64,000 bases of DNA from Foliimonas ilicis (GCF_039939195.1 NZ_JBDUUH010000017.1:1-64000), one strand, 5' to 3'; shown: positions 43,804-53,137, counted from the first letter of the stretch. Numbers and translations: made by a program. The notes: generated from the sequence alone by a model not told the origin.

Positions 43804-44197
43804 GCCACACGCATTGCCACCGCCTTGTATTTGATCGAGCAACGGCTTCGACGGAGTGCATATCTGCAGTGCAGGATTGCACTCCGCCTTGTTGAAGGGC
43901 CGCCTAGCAGTCTCTATGCGGGTATAAAAACTCGGGTGAGCATTAGGTTAAGTCGGATAGGTTCGCTCCGAAAGTTATTGCTTTAGTCGCTGATTCCGTG
44001 AGCTCCACCTTGAATGAGCGGCGTTTCGCCGGAATCGTCCGGAGATGGATTCCTTCCCCTCGCCAGCACAGCGACGCCGTTTCAACTCTTCTGGCCATGC
44101 CAGACCGCACCATGCCCGCCTTCTGGATTTCGCAATCCGCTTAGCCGGCAAGGCAGTTAGCCCCGAACGTGGGTTCGTTAGTATAAACTCTCTTGCA
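43804..44197. other. Gap between the SyrB-like gene and the CoA-transferase gene, with a long hairpin
   Basis: 394 bases. CGGAGTGCA (43852-43860) and TGCACTCCG (43878-43886) form a perfect 9-bp stem, and the 17-nt loop contains the palindrome CTGCAGTGCAG; the structure is 48 nt after the SyrB-like stop and has no U-run. The rest has small open frames on both strands (for example 43975-44301 minus) with no recognisable product. I see no tRNA or insertion-sequence end. Confidence 0.4.
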
Positions 44198-46066
44198 TCA
44201 CTGCGTGCCGCTCGCCCCTGTTTTCTGTAATGCCCAACAGAGCAAACGTCTCTTAATATCCGTAGCCTCAAGAAGCTGCATTCTTTCAAGCTCTGCCTCA
44301 TGCTTCTCGTGAGAGGATCGACTTGCGAGGGCCGAGATTATCGCGGCCGCTTTGCCGCCAATGGAGGCGGTCGCTTCCTTCAGAAATGACAGGGCCGTGA
44401 GCAGACGCTGTTCAACGGGCGTGAAATCTGTGCCAAACGGATAGGGTGTGCAGTAACCCGCCTGACGTGCCGCGCGCAGTGCGTTGGAAATAGTCCTTGG
44501 CGTGTTCGCCGAAGCCTTCTGAGGCAAGCGATAGGCTTTCTCGATTTTGCCTGCCTCAAAAGCTTTATTCAGGAGTTGTTCCTGAAATTTTTCGTCGGCT
44601 ATCGCAACCATTGCGACGGCACAATCGCGGTCGCTTCTGCCCCGCAAATCGGCGACGCCATATTCCGTGACGAAGATGTCCCGCAGGTGACGCGGAATAG
44701 TTGCGTGCTCGTAACTCTCGACAATTCTCGAGCGGCGCGTGCCCTTCGACATCCGCGTCGCATTCAGCGTGATGATGGATTGAGCGCCTTCTAGGGCGAA
44801 AGCCTGTGCGACGAAATTGTATTGACCGCCGACGCCCGACACGACCTTGCCATTCGCAAGCGTATCCGAAACCGTCTCTCCCAGCATTGTCGCCATCATC
44901 GCACTGTTGACGAAACGAGCATCGACACGATCGCGCCGCTTGGCATCCTCGTCCCCATACAGCTCATTGACGAAAGAGATGCCGCGCATCTGGAACAGGT
45001 CACGCTCTTCATCGGGCAGTTCTCGCAGGAAGCGGTAGAACGCTTCCGTTCCCAGAAAGAAGCCTGCATGAAGCAGCGCGCCATCGGCTGCTTTTCGCTT
45101 CAATATGCCGGCTCGGTAGAGTTCCATGAAACCATCTACGAACATCTCGGTCGCGGCGTAGAGACCTTTGTCGAATACACCAGTCTCCCTGTCGTCGGGA
45201 ATAACCCCGCCACAGAGTTCGCGAAGCGTGTGTTCGAACAGCTCGGACGCCTGGTGGCGCATGATGAGCGCCGCCGTCAACGCATCGCCCAGAGAGCCGA
45301 TCCCGATCTGGATTGTGCCACCATCCTTCACCAGAGACGCTGCATGGATACCAATTGCATGATCGGCGTCCGATACGGATTGTTTTGGCACGACGAACAG
45401 GCCGGGCTCATTGCCAGGCGTGTGAAGAACATGGTCGAACTCGCACGCCGACAGAGACGCGCTCCCGCCCATATAGGGCAGTTCGGCATTCACTTCGGCG
45501 ACGAGCATGAAGGATTCATCTCTTGCCTTCAGCGCAGGCAGAATATCCAGCGTGATGTCGCTGTTGCTCGAAATGCTGTAGGTCGCATCGCCATCGATCT
45601 CACGCATGGCGACCAGTTGCGCAATGACATTAACGCCCTTGTCCAGCAGCATGCGCGCCGCATGGGTGTAATTGGCGGAGACATAATGTTGCTGCATCAC
45701 GGGCATGTTGAGCCAGCGCCCCGCCATCAGAAAGAACTCGCTGACGCGGATGTTGTCCGGCATATCGCCACGCCGCAGAGCTTCGATATAGGCAAGCCGT
45801 TCGTAGCGTCCGTAAAGCCGTTCGGCAAAAGGCTCGATAAAGCGCCGTTCCATGTCCGAGCTGCCGGAGGGCGGTTCCAGCGAAAGCGCGGTGAAAATGT
45901 CGAGCGAAATGGACCTGTCCGCCGCGGCACGGCGATAAAGCGCGTTTGCGATGCGGCCTGCCTTGCCAAGCCCGAGCGGCAAACCCAGCACGATCTTTCC
46001 GCCCAGCCTGTCGATGATATGATCAGCGAGGATGTCGGCATCCTCGTGAATCTGCGGTCGCCCCAT
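44198..46066 (-). CDS. Acetyl-CoA hydrolase / CoA-transferase family protein
   Basis: 622 aa, with the acetyl-CoA hydrolase/transferase core: GIGSLGDALTAAL, and GVGGQYNFVAQAF followed by the SIITL strand, plus VTEYGVADLRGRSD near residue 520. These are the conserved blocks of the succinyl-CoA:acetate and 4-hydroxybutyrate CoA-transferase group. At 622 aa it is longer than most members (about 430-510 aa); the excess is at the N-terminus and the C-terminal helical tail. ATG at 46066 follows AAGGGATTGAGC, 2 nt after the fadJ-like stop; a TTG at 46096 is unlikely. In this operon it could release or exchange CoA at the end of beta-oxidation; the acyl partner is unknown. Confidence 0.82.
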   Translation of the reverse strand: MGRPQIHEDADILADHIIDRLGGKIVLGLPLGLGKAGRIANALYRRAAADRSISLDIFTALSLEPPSGSSDMERRFIEPFAERLYGRYERLAYIEALRRGDMPDNIRVSEFFLMAGRWLNMPVMQQHYVSANYTHAARMLLDKGVNVIAQLVAMREIDGDATYSISSNSDITLDILPALKARDESFMLVAEVNAELPYMGGSASLSACEFDHVLHTPGNEPGLFVVPKQSVSDADHAIGIHAASLVKDGGTIQIGIGSLGDALTAALIMRHQASELFEHTLRELCGGVIPDDRETGVFDKGLYAATEMFVDGFMELYRAGILKRKAADGALLHAGFFLGTEAFYRFLRELPDEERDLFQMRGISFVNELYGDEDAKRRDRVDARFVNSAMMATMLGETVSDTLANGKVVSGVGGQYNFVAQAFALEGAQSIITLNATRMSKGTRRSRIVESYEHATIPRHLRDIFVTEYGVADLRGRSDRDCAVAMVAIADEKFQEQLLNKAFEAGKIEKAYRLPQKASANTPRTISNALRAARQAGYCTPYPFGTDFTPVEQRLLTALSFLKEATASIGGKAAAIISALASRSSHEKHEAELERMQLLEATDIKRRLLCWALQKTGASGTQ

Positions 46067-46068
46067 GC

Positions 46069-48174
46069 TCAATCCCTTGCGCGCAGCTTGTCCCAACCCT
46101 CGTCAGGTTCGAAGCGCGCGCCATGCTTCGCGGTAAGACGTTTCAGCGCGGAGGTGACGTCTTCTATACCTCTCGCCGAAGCGTAGTGCAGCGGCCCGCC
46201 GCGAAACGGAGCAAAGCCGGTGGCAAAGATCATGGCTGCATCGACTGTATCGGCATCCTCGGCGACCCCTTCGCGCAGAAGGCGGACGCAGGTGTTGAGC
46301 ATAGGCAGGATCAACCGATCGGCCAGGCCATCGGGGATATCACCGGCATCGGATTTCCTCGGCTTGCCCTTGTCGTCGTAATCATACAGACCCTTGCCCG
46401 ACTTGCGGCCAAGTTCGCCTTTCTCCACCTTCTCTTTAAGCCAGACTGGGATCTCCGGCACCTCATTGGGGAAAGCTTCACGAAGGCTTTTCGCAACTTC
46501 GAGTGCCACATCGAGACCAACGCGGTCAGCCAGTTCGATCGGCCCCATCGGCATTCCGAAATCTTCTGCGGCGCGGTCGATGGTCTCCTTCTTCACCCCC
46601 TCGTCAAGCAGGAGGAAAGCTTCTGCCAGATATGGCGTCAGCGCGCGATTGACGAGAAAGCCTGGCGAGCTTTTCACCGGTGCAGGCAGACGGCCAATAT
46701 AGCCGCAGAACGCGCGCGCACGCTCAAGCGTTTCTTCGGTCGCGCCATTTTGAGCGACAATTTCCACCAATTCCATCTTCGTCACAGGATTGAAGAAGTG
46801 AATTCCGACGAACCGCTCAGGAAAAAGAAGCCCCTCGCCCAATATCTCAAGCGGAATGCTCGACGTGTTGGTGGCAAGGATCGCGCCCTGTTTCATGCGT
46901 GGTGCAATGTCCGCGAAAACCTTGCGCTTGACCTCTGGCTTTTCCGCAATCGCCTCAATGACAAGATCGGCATTGCTGACGCCCTCACCGCTGAAATCCG
47001 GTATCAGCCGGTCGAGCGCATCGCGACGCTCGATCGTCGAATGAAGCCTGCTATCGTAGAATTTCTTGGCGATGCCGACGGCAGCAGCCAGAGCCTTCGG
47101 TTCGAGATCTGCCAGCGTTACCCTCAACCCGCGCGACGCGCACCAAGCGGCGATCTCCGCGCCCATCGTGCCCGCTCCGATGACATGGACATGCTCGATC
47201 CTGCTATCTCCCTTTCCTCTGGCACGCAGGCCTTCTCGGAGGAAAAAGACGCGTATCAGGTTCTGGGCCGTCTCGCCCGCAAGCAATTCTGAAAACGAAC
47301 GGACCTCTGATGCCTGCATGGCAGGCCGATCGTGCGCATGTTCCTGCCAATTGGCAATAAGCCTGTATGGCGCAGGATAATGCTGCGATGGTGCCTGCTT
47401 CTCCGCCTCTGTGCGCATGCGTTTCGCTGCGAATTTCCGCACGGCCAGGAAATCGAAGGCCTTGGCTTTCCAATCACGCGGGCCTCGTTTTAGACGCCCG
47501 TTGGCCGCAGCCTCGACTGCAGCGCGAACGTGGCGTTCCTCTGCCACGGCGTCGACCAGACCAAGCTGCTTCGCCTTTCCTGCATAGGCGGATTTGCCGG
47601 TGAGCATCATCGTCATGGCTTGAACAGGATCGATCAATGCCGGAAGCCGAAAGGTTCCGCCGAGGCCCGGATGAATTCCCAACAACACTTCAGGAAAACC
47701 AAGCTTGGCGTCAGGCGTTGCGATCCGATAGTCGCAGGCAAGCGCGAGTTCCAGCCCTCCGCCCAGGCAATGGCCATGAATCACGGCTATGGTCGGAATT
47801 GTCAGCGCATCGAGACGGTCGATGATGCGGTGCGCCTCATGCATCCGCGTCTCGATCTGCGCAGCATCGGTCACGCCTCGAAAATCACGGATGTCGGCGC
47901 CAGCGGCGAAACCGCCTCTCTTGGCAGAGCGGATGACCAGCGCGCGCTGACCGCTCTCCACCACGACGTCGAGCATCGTGTCGAGTTCCCTGATCACCTC
48001 TTCGGAAAGGGTATTCGTACTTTCATCGGCACGATCGAGCGTCAGCCACGCAATACCGTCTTGTCCAACGGCGAGCCGCCAATGATTGAGCTGATGTCTG
48101 ATCGATTCGGGACCGGACTCCATCTCGCGGTCCCGCATAACGTAGCGCACGCCTTTATCCGCAGTATCCGTCAT
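46069..48174 (-). CDS. fadJ: Bifunctional enoyl-CoA hydratase / 3-hydroxyacyl-CoA dehydrogenase (FadJ/FadB alpha type)
   Basis: 701 aa. Residues 25-215: crotonase domain with both catalytic glutamates (HCLGGGLELAL and FPEVLLGIHPGLGG). Residues about 320-500: NAD-binding 3-hydroxyacyl-CoA dehydrogenase (VIGAGTMGAEIAAW; HFFNPVTKMELVEI with the catalytic His), then the C-terminal HCDH domains (GFLVNR, GMPMGPIELADRVGLD). Carries out the hydration and second oxidation steps of the beta-oxidation cycle. The ATG at 48174 overlaps the thiolase stop by 4 nt; the open frame starts 45 nt earlier without support. Family naming between FadB and FadJ is approximate. Confidence 0.9.
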   Translation of the reverse strand: MTDTADKGVRYVMRDREMESGPESIRHQLNHWRLAVGQDGIAWLTLDRADESTNTLSEEVIRELDTMLDVVVESGQRALVIRSAKRGGFAAGADIRDFRGVTDAAQIETRMHEAHRIIDRLDALTIPTIAVIHGHCLGGGLELALACDYRIATPDAKLGFPEVLLGIHPGLGGTFRLPALIDPVQAMTMMLTGKSAYAGKAKQLGLVDAVAEERHVRAAVEAAANGRLKRGPRDWKAKAFDFLAVRKFAAKRMRTEAEKQAPSQHYPAPYRLIANWQEHAHDRPAMQASEVRSFSELLAGETAQNLIRVFFLREGLRARGKGDSRIEHVHVIGAGTMGAEIAAWCASRGLRVTLADLEPKALAAAVGIAKKFYDSRLHSTIERRDALDRLIPDFSGEGVSNADLVIEAIAEKPEVKRKVFADIAPRMKQGAILATNTSSIPLEILGEGLLFPERFVGIHFFNPVTKMELVEIVAQNGATEETLERARAFCGYIGRLPAPVKSSPGFLVNRALTPYLAEAFLLLDEGVKKETIDRAAEDFGMPMGPIELADRVGLDVALEVAKSLREAFPNEVPEIPVWLKEKVEKGELGRKSGKGLYDYDDKGKPRKSDAGDIPDGLADRLILPMLNTCVRLLREGVAEDADTVDAAMIFATGFAPFRGGPLHYASARGIEDVTSALKRLTAKHGARFEPDEGWDKLRARD

Positions 48175-49520
48175 ACGGCCTCCAGCAGCATTGCGCCGCC
48201 TTGGCCACCGCCAATACATTCAGTGGCGACGCCGCGTTTGTCCCCGCGACGGCGCATCGCGTTGGCAAGGTGCAATACAATACGATTTCCGCTGGTTCCT
48301 ACCGGATGGCCGAGGCTGATGGCACCGCCATCGACGTTGAGCTGTCTATGTTCGATCCGGCCGAACGGCTTGTCCAATCCTAAAACCTCCCGGCAGAAAG
48401 TTTCATCCTCCCATGCTGACAGGCATGCCAGAACCTGTGCGGCGAAAGCCTCGTTGAGTTCCCAAAGATCGATGTCCCCGCGGGTCAGTTGGTGACGCTT
48501 CAAGAGAGGTGTTACCGACATCACAGGGCCTAGTCCCATGATGGACGGGTCGAGTGCTGCCCATTCGCTATCGACAATGCGAGCCAGCGGCTGAAGCCCA
48601 TGCCGATCCACAGCCGCCTCCGAAGCCAGAACGACCCACGATGCGCCGTCGGTAATTTGCGAGGAATTGCCCGGCGTCACCTTGCCATAGGGGCGCTCGA
48701 AAACAGGCTTGAGCTTCGCAAGCTTTTCCATGGAGGAATCCGGCCTGACGCCATCGTCTGTTTCGTACAGCGTGCCGTCGCGCGATATTGCTTGTATCAC
48801 CTCGCCATCGAGATCGCCTTCCGCCTGCGCGCGCGAAAGACGCTTATGGCTTTCCAGCGCATAGGCGTCTGCCGCCTCGCGCGTAATGTCGAAAAGATGC
48901 GCAAGCACCTCGGCAGTCTGGCCCATGTTGAGCTCGGTGATTGGATCGGTCAGCCCGCGTTCAAGTCCGATCACAGGCTTGAAGAAACGCGGGCGCAGGC
49001 CGCCCAGAGCCGCGAGCCGCTGACCGAGGCTCTTTGCGGTAGCGAAACGGCCGAACCATTCCGTCGCATCGCGTCCCAGAACAAGCGGTGCATGGCTGAG
49101 CGCCTCGGCCCCGCCAGCCAGTATCAGATCGGCCTTTCCGGCCTCGATGGTGCGAAACGCCGTGTCGATCGACTGCATGCCGCTGCCGCAATTGATCTGC
49201 ACTGTGAATGCCGTCATCGCCTCGCCCATGCCAAGACGGAGGGCGGCAACCCTGGCAGGGTTCATCTCGTCGGCAATCACGTTGACGCAACCGAGGATAA
49301 CCGTGTCGAAAGTCTCAGGCGCGAAGGGCTGACGCGCGAGAAGCGGCCTGCCGCATTGAACAGCGAGATCGACCGGCGTGAACGGTCCGGGTTTGCCACG
49401 AGCGCGCAGGAATGGTGTGCGCGCGCCATCGACAATATAGACCGGCCTTGCGCCGCTGACCGCATTTGCTGATTTCGTCCGTCTCGTCACCGACTTGGCT
49501 ACTGACTTCTTCTCCGCCAT
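48171..49520 (-). CDS. fadI: Acetyl-CoA C-acyltransferase (thiolase), FadI type
   Basis: 449 aa. Nucleophilic Cys in INCGSGMQSIDTA (about 113), His in GGAISLGHPVGTSG and the second Cys in ECIGGGQGGAM, all thiolase hallmarks; the 25-residue basic Lys/Ser-rich N-terminal extension is unusual. Thiolytic last step of beta-oxidation. It starts one nucleotide inside the fadE stop (TAATG) and its own stop overlaps the fadJ start, so fadE-fadI-fadJ is a tightly coupled set. Confidence 0.92.
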   Translation of the reverse strand: MAEKKSVAKSVTRRTKSANAVSGARPVYIVDGARTPFLRARGKPGPFTPVDLAVQCGRPLLARQPFAPETFDTVILGCVNVIADEMNPARVAALRLGMGEAMTAFTVQINCGSGMQSIDTAFRTIEAGKADLILAGGAEALSHAPLVLGRDATEWFGRFATAKSLGQRLAALGGLRPRFFKPVIGLERGLTDPITELNMGQTAEVLAHLFDITREAADAYALESHKRLSRAQAEGDLDGEVIQAISRDGTLYETDDGVRPDSSMEKLAKLKPVFERPYGKVTPGNSSQITDGASWVVLASEAAVDRHGLQPLARIVDSEWAALDPSIMGLGPVMSVTPLLKRHQLTRGDIDLWELNEAFAAQVLACLSAWEDETFCREVLGLDKPFGRIEHRQLNVDGGAISLGHPVGTSGNRIVLHLANAMRRRGDKRGVATECIGGGQGGAMLLEAV

Positions 49521-51790
49521 TACTCCGCGGCCTCGTGGAGTTCGCCTTTCCCGTTTTTGCGGTGCTGGCTCGCCAAAGGCGAGACATCTTCCATCGGGAA
49601 TGCATCTACTGAGACTACCCGTGATGTCACGGCATCGGCCTGGCGAAGAAGCGAAAGCTCTTCATCGGTGATCACGCCGCGTTCATTCGCCTCCACAGGA
49701 TCGCGAAGTTTCGCATCGCGCATCTTTTGCTCGATCGGAGCGTTTGCCACGACGAGGAGGAACGACTCTTCGAGATCGCGCATCGGATGACCGTCCCGGC
49801 CTTCACCAAGATAAAGATTTGGCGTCAGGCGCTCACGCTGGGAAGACGGCTCCAGCAGGATCGCCGCGACCTGATCCGTAAGGCTGTCCGGCGGGTCCGA
49901 ATAGGGCACACCGGTAGGAAAGGCGAGGAGTCGGATGAGCCAGCTTGCCCAACGTGCCGGAAGGTTGGCCAGCACACCGTCAAAGGCAACGGCTATGCGA
50001 TCGACGCCCTGAAACATGATGTAATCGACAATCGGCTGATCTTCCTGCTGCCTGCCTTCATCCTCGTATCGCTTGAGTACAGCACCGAGCAGATAGAGTT
50101 CTGCAAGGACATCGCCCAGCCGCGCCGACAGCATCTCCTTGCGTTTGAGCGCACCTCCAAGCGTCAGAAGTGACAGATCGGCAAGAAGCGCAAATGCCGC
50201 CGAAAGCCGGGAAAGTTGCTGCCAGTGATGTGGCAGGGCGGCGTTTTCAGGCTTCGGTGCGAAGCGGCCGGCGGTCCAGCCGCGGCCCCAGGTCCTGAAA
50301 GCATTCGCAATGGCATGCCCCGCATGCGCCCAGAAATTGCGGTCGAAAGCATCGAGACCGGCTGCCTTGTCGGCTTCCGAAAGTGCCGTCAATTCCTTCA
50401 GCATGTAGGGATGAGAACGAATGGCGCCCTGACCGAAGATCATCAAATTGCGGGTAAGAATATTCGCGCCTTCAACGGTGATGCCGATAGGTACGGAACG
50501 GTGCTGGCCGCCAAGATAATTCTTCGGCCCGTCGATAATCGTCTTGCCGCCATGAATGTCCATGGCCTTCTGGACCGAACTGCGCATGCGCTCGGTGGCG
50601 TGGTATTTCATGATGGCCGAGATCACCGAGGGTCTGTGGCCTTCATCCAGTGCCGAAATCGTAAGGCGGCGTGCAGCGTCAATCAGATAAGCGTTCGCAG
50701 TCAGGTCGGCGAGATGTTCGCGAACGCCCTCGAAATTACCAATGGAAACGTTGAACTGGCGCCGGATACGGGCATAAGCGCCCGTGGCGCGCGCGCAAAT
50801 TGCCGCCGAGCCAGCCGATTGCGAAGGCAGCGAGATGCCCCGCCCGGCAGCAAGGGCCGTCATCAACATTTTCCAACCCTGACCGATCTGCTGCTCGCCA
50901 CCGAGAATCCAGTCCAGCGGGATGAACACGTCCTTGCCGTAAAGCGGTCCGTTTTGAAAATGCGTAAATTGCGGCACATGCCGCTCGCCATGACTCACGC
51001 CCGAAGTCGCCGTGGGTATCAGTGCCACGGTGATACCGCGATCGACACCCTGACCCAGCATATTGTCGGGATCGCGAAGCTTGAAAGCAAGGCCCATGAC
51101 GGTGGCGATCGGACCAAGCGTGATATAACGTTTGTGAAAGTTCAGCCGGATACCTAGGGTCGGCTTGCCCTCAAACTCGCCCTGTTCGACCACGCCAATA
51201 TCGGTCATCGCAGCGGCATCGGAGCCCGCATCCTCGGACGTAAGGCCAAAGCAGGGGATTTCGCGCCCGTCTGCCAGACGCGGTAGCCAATAATCCTTCT
51301 GTTCCTCCGTACCGAAATGCAGCAGCAACTCGCCCGGTCCGAGTGAATTGGGAACCATCACAGTCACGCCTGCAACCACGCTCGCGGTTGAGACGGTTCG
51401 CACGACCTCGGAGTGCATTGTGTTGGAAAAGCCAAGTCCACCATATTTTTCCGGAATAATCATCCCGAAGAATTTCTGGTCGCGCATATAGCGCCAGACC
51501 TCTTCCGGCAGATCGTGATCCTGCCAGGCGATCTTCCAATCATCAACCATCGCGCAAAGCTGGCGGACAGGGCCGTCCATAAATGCCTGCTCCTGATCGG
51601 AAAGCTTTGCCGGAGGGGTTGCCAGAAGCTTGTTCCAGTCCGGGTTACCGGAAAACAAGTCTCCGTCCCACCATACAGACCCAGCGTCGATCGCATCGCG
51701 CTCGGTTTCGGAAATGGGCGGCATTACTTTGCTCGCCCAATAAAAAATTGGCTTTGTCAGGTAGTCTCTTCGAAACGTACGTATGCCCAT
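49520..51790 (-). CDS. fadE: Acyl-CoA dehydrogenase, FadE family
   Basis: 756 aa, long FadE-type acyl-CoA dehydrogenase with an extra C-terminal domain (DUF1974-like) instead of the 380-aa short-chain form. FAD/acyl-binding regions: FFGMIIPEKYGGLGF, FGLTSEDAGSDAAAM, and AMDIHGGKTIIDGPKNYLG; the C-terminal half has the helical FadE extension. First oxidation of long-chain acyl-CoA. First gene of the leftward operon; its promoter is in 51791-52007, shared with the ParD-like gene on the other strand. Confidence 0.92.
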   Translation of the reverse strand: MGIRTFRRDYLTKPIFYWASKVMPPISETERDAIDAGSVWWDGDLFSGNPDWNKLLATPPAKLSDQEQAFMDGPVRQLCAMVDDWKIAWQDHDLPEEVWRYMRDQKFFGMIIPEKYGGLGFSNTMHSEVVRTVSTASVVAGVTVMVPNSLGPGELLLHFGTEEQKDYWLPRLADGREIPCFGLTSEDAGSDAAAMTDIGVVEQGEFEGKPTLGIRLNFHKRYITLGPIATVMGLAFKLRDPDNMLGQGVDRGITVALIPTATSGVSHGERHVPQFTHFQNGPLYGKDVFIPLDWILGGEQQIGQGWKMLMTALAAGRGISLPSQSAGSAAICARATGAYARIRRQFNVSIGNFEGVREHLADLTANAYLIDAARRLTISALDEGHRPSVISAIMKYHATERMRSSVQKAMDIHGGKTIIDGPKNYLGGQHRSVPIGITVEGANILTRNLMIFGQGAIRSHPYMLKELTALSEADKAAGLDAFDRNFWAHAGHAIANAFRTWGRGWTAGRFAPKPENAALPHHWQQLSRLSAAFALLADLSLLTLGGALKRKEMLSARLGDVLAELYLLGAVLKRYEDEGRQQEDQPIVDYIMFQGVDRIAVAFDGVLANLPARWASWLIRLLAFPTGVPYSDPPDSLTDQVAAILLEPSSQRERLTPNLYLGEGRDGHPMRDLEESFLLVVANAPIEQKMRDAKLRDPVEANERGVITDEELSLLRQADAVTSRVVSVDAFPMEDVSPLASQHRKNGKGELHEAAE

Positions 51791-51915
51791 GGTTTCCTCA
51801 ATGTTATTTGGACAATGCCGTTAGCTGCAGTTTGTTCCTGTAACTGATTGCGGGATGACTCCCAAAAACAGCTGTTTACTCAACTCAGGGTTTGACTTGC
51901 GTGGGAGGTCTCCAG

Positions 51916-51949
51916 CAATTGCTTCGTGCATCGTTCAAGCAAGCAATTG
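51916..51949. promoter_or_regulatory. Candidate operator: inverted repeat CAATTGCTT
   Basis: CAATTGCTT (51916-51924) and AAGCAATTG (51941-51949) are perfect 9-bp arms with a 16-nt spacer, in the divergent region between fadE and the ParD-like gene. It resembles a site for a dimeric repressor; a fatty-acid regulator is the natural candidate, but none is encoded here. Confidence 0.45.
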
Positions 51950-51965
51950 ACCTGACAACATATGA

Positions 51966-51977
51966 ACCATATATGGT
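51966..51977. promoter_or_regulatory. Candidate autoregulatory palindrome of the ParD-like gene
   Basis: ACCATATATGGT is a perfect 12-bp palindrome, flanked by CATATG on the left and CGTATG on the right, 30 bases before the ParD-like start. Ribbon-helix-helix antitoxins usually bind such AT-rich palindromes at their own promoters. Confidence 0.45.
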
Positions 51978-52007
51978 CCGTATGTTTATTCGCTTTATGA
52001 GATGTCC

Positions 52008-52214
52008 ATGGGCATTGTGAAAATCGACAGCGATCTGCACGAGGAGGCCCGTCGGGCCAGCACAGTGATGTGCCGATCCATCAATGCGCAGGCTGAATTC
52101 TGGATGAAGATCGGCATGCTGGCTGAAGCCAATCCGACCCTTTCCTTCAACGAAATCGTGAAGATGCAGCTCGCGGCGACGTATATGCATCTCGCGGATG
52201 CAGCGGTCGCCTGA
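52008..52214 (+). CDS. ParD-like protein (ribbon-helix-helix antitoxin fold)
   Basis: 68 aa. The pattern MGIVKIDSDLHEEARRAS... followed by a helix and a second amphipathic helix is that of the ParD-like family, a branch of ribbon-helix-helix proteins. A start at 52002 would add two residues. No ParE-type toxin gene is adjacent; instead the methionine aminopeptidase gene begins 2 nt after the stop. This pairing recurs, to my recollection, in other proteobacteria, which suggests a functional link rather than chance. Confidence 0.72.
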   Translation: MGIVKIDSDLHEEARRASTVMCRSINAQAEFWMKIGMLAEANPTLSFNEIVKMQLAATYMHLADAAVA

Positions 52215-52215
52215 C

Positions 52216-52986
52216 ATGGTAAAGACCCCGGACGAACTGGCGCTCATGCGCGTATCAGGCAAGATGCTGGCGTCAGTCTTCGAGATGCTGGACGGGCAGG
52301 AACTCGCCGGCATGTCGACCTTACAGGTCAATGATCTGGTCGACCGCTTCATTACCGTGGATCTCGCCGCGCGTCCGGCCAGCAAAGGGCAATATGGCTT
52401 CAAATATGTCCTAAATTGCTCGATCAATCATGTCGTGTGCCACGGTGTGCCGGGTGAGGGCGAGATGATCTGTGATGGCGACATCATCAATTTCGACATC
52501 ACTCTTGAAAAGAACGGCTTCATTGCAGATTCGAGCAAAACCTACCTGGTTGGCAATGCCCCGCCCGCTGCGAAGCGGCTTGTGCGGGTCGCCCGGGAGG
52601 CGATGTGGAAAGGCATAAAGCAGGTCCGGCCTGGAGCCCATCTGGGCGACATAGGGTTCGCGATCGAACGGCATGCCAAAAGACACGGTTACTCGGTTGT
52701 GCGAGAATACTGCGGGCATGGCATCGGTCGTGAGATGCACGAAGAACCGCAGGTGCTCAATTTTGGACGGCCGGGAACAGGTTTGAAGCTGCGCGAGGGT
52801 ATGGTCTTCACCATCGAGCCAATGGTCAACCAAGGCACGCGCAAGGTCTCGACCGAGAACGACGGATGGACGGTCGTGACCAGCGACCGAAAGCTTTCCG
52901 CCCAATTCGAGCATACGGTCGCAGTCACGAGAACCGGTGTCGAAGTCCTGACCCTGCGCCGCGACGAGAGGCCGATGCTGGTTTGA
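52216..52986 (+). CDS. map: Type I methionine aminopeptidase
   Basis: 256 aa metalloprotease that removes N-terminal Met from nascent proteins. The five metal ligands are all present: the two Asp in NFDITLEKNGFIADSS, His in GHGIGREMHEEP, Glu in FTIEPMV and Glu in AQFEHTVAV. The substrate-binding His is in NHVVCHGVP. ATG at 52216 (MVKTPDELALMR) matches the family N-terminus. It directly follows a ParD-like gene, and this may be a second, accessory copy in the genome, since housekeeping map usually lies with other genes. Confidence 0.93.
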   Translation: MVKTPDELALMRVSGKMLASVFEMLDGQELAGMSTLQVNDLVDRFITVDLAARPASKGQYGFKYVLNCSINHVVCHGVPGEGEMICDGDIINFDITLEKNGFIADSSKTYLVGNAPPAAKRLVRVAREAMWKGIKQVRPGAHLGDIGFAIERHAKRHGYSVVREYCGHGIGREMHEEPQVLNFGRPGTGLKLREGMVFTIEPMVNQGTRKVSTENDGWTVVTSDRKLSAQFEHTVAVTRTGVEVLTLRRDERPMLV

Positions 52987-53137
52987 TCATCGATCCGCAC
53001 CTGCCTTGTTGGTCTTTTCGGCAATCAGAAAATATTGAAAGCCAGCCAAAGGCGAACACCGGATGGGACGTTCGCAGTGCAGTCACGGATCAACCGAAAC
53101 AGTTCGTGTTCCGGCCCTCACAAGAGCCTGAATACGT

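Noticed and set aside
43975..44301. 108-codon open frame on the minus strand
   Set aside because: Overlaps the end of the CoA-transferase gene in another frame, rich in Arg/Ser from GC bias, no ribosome site.
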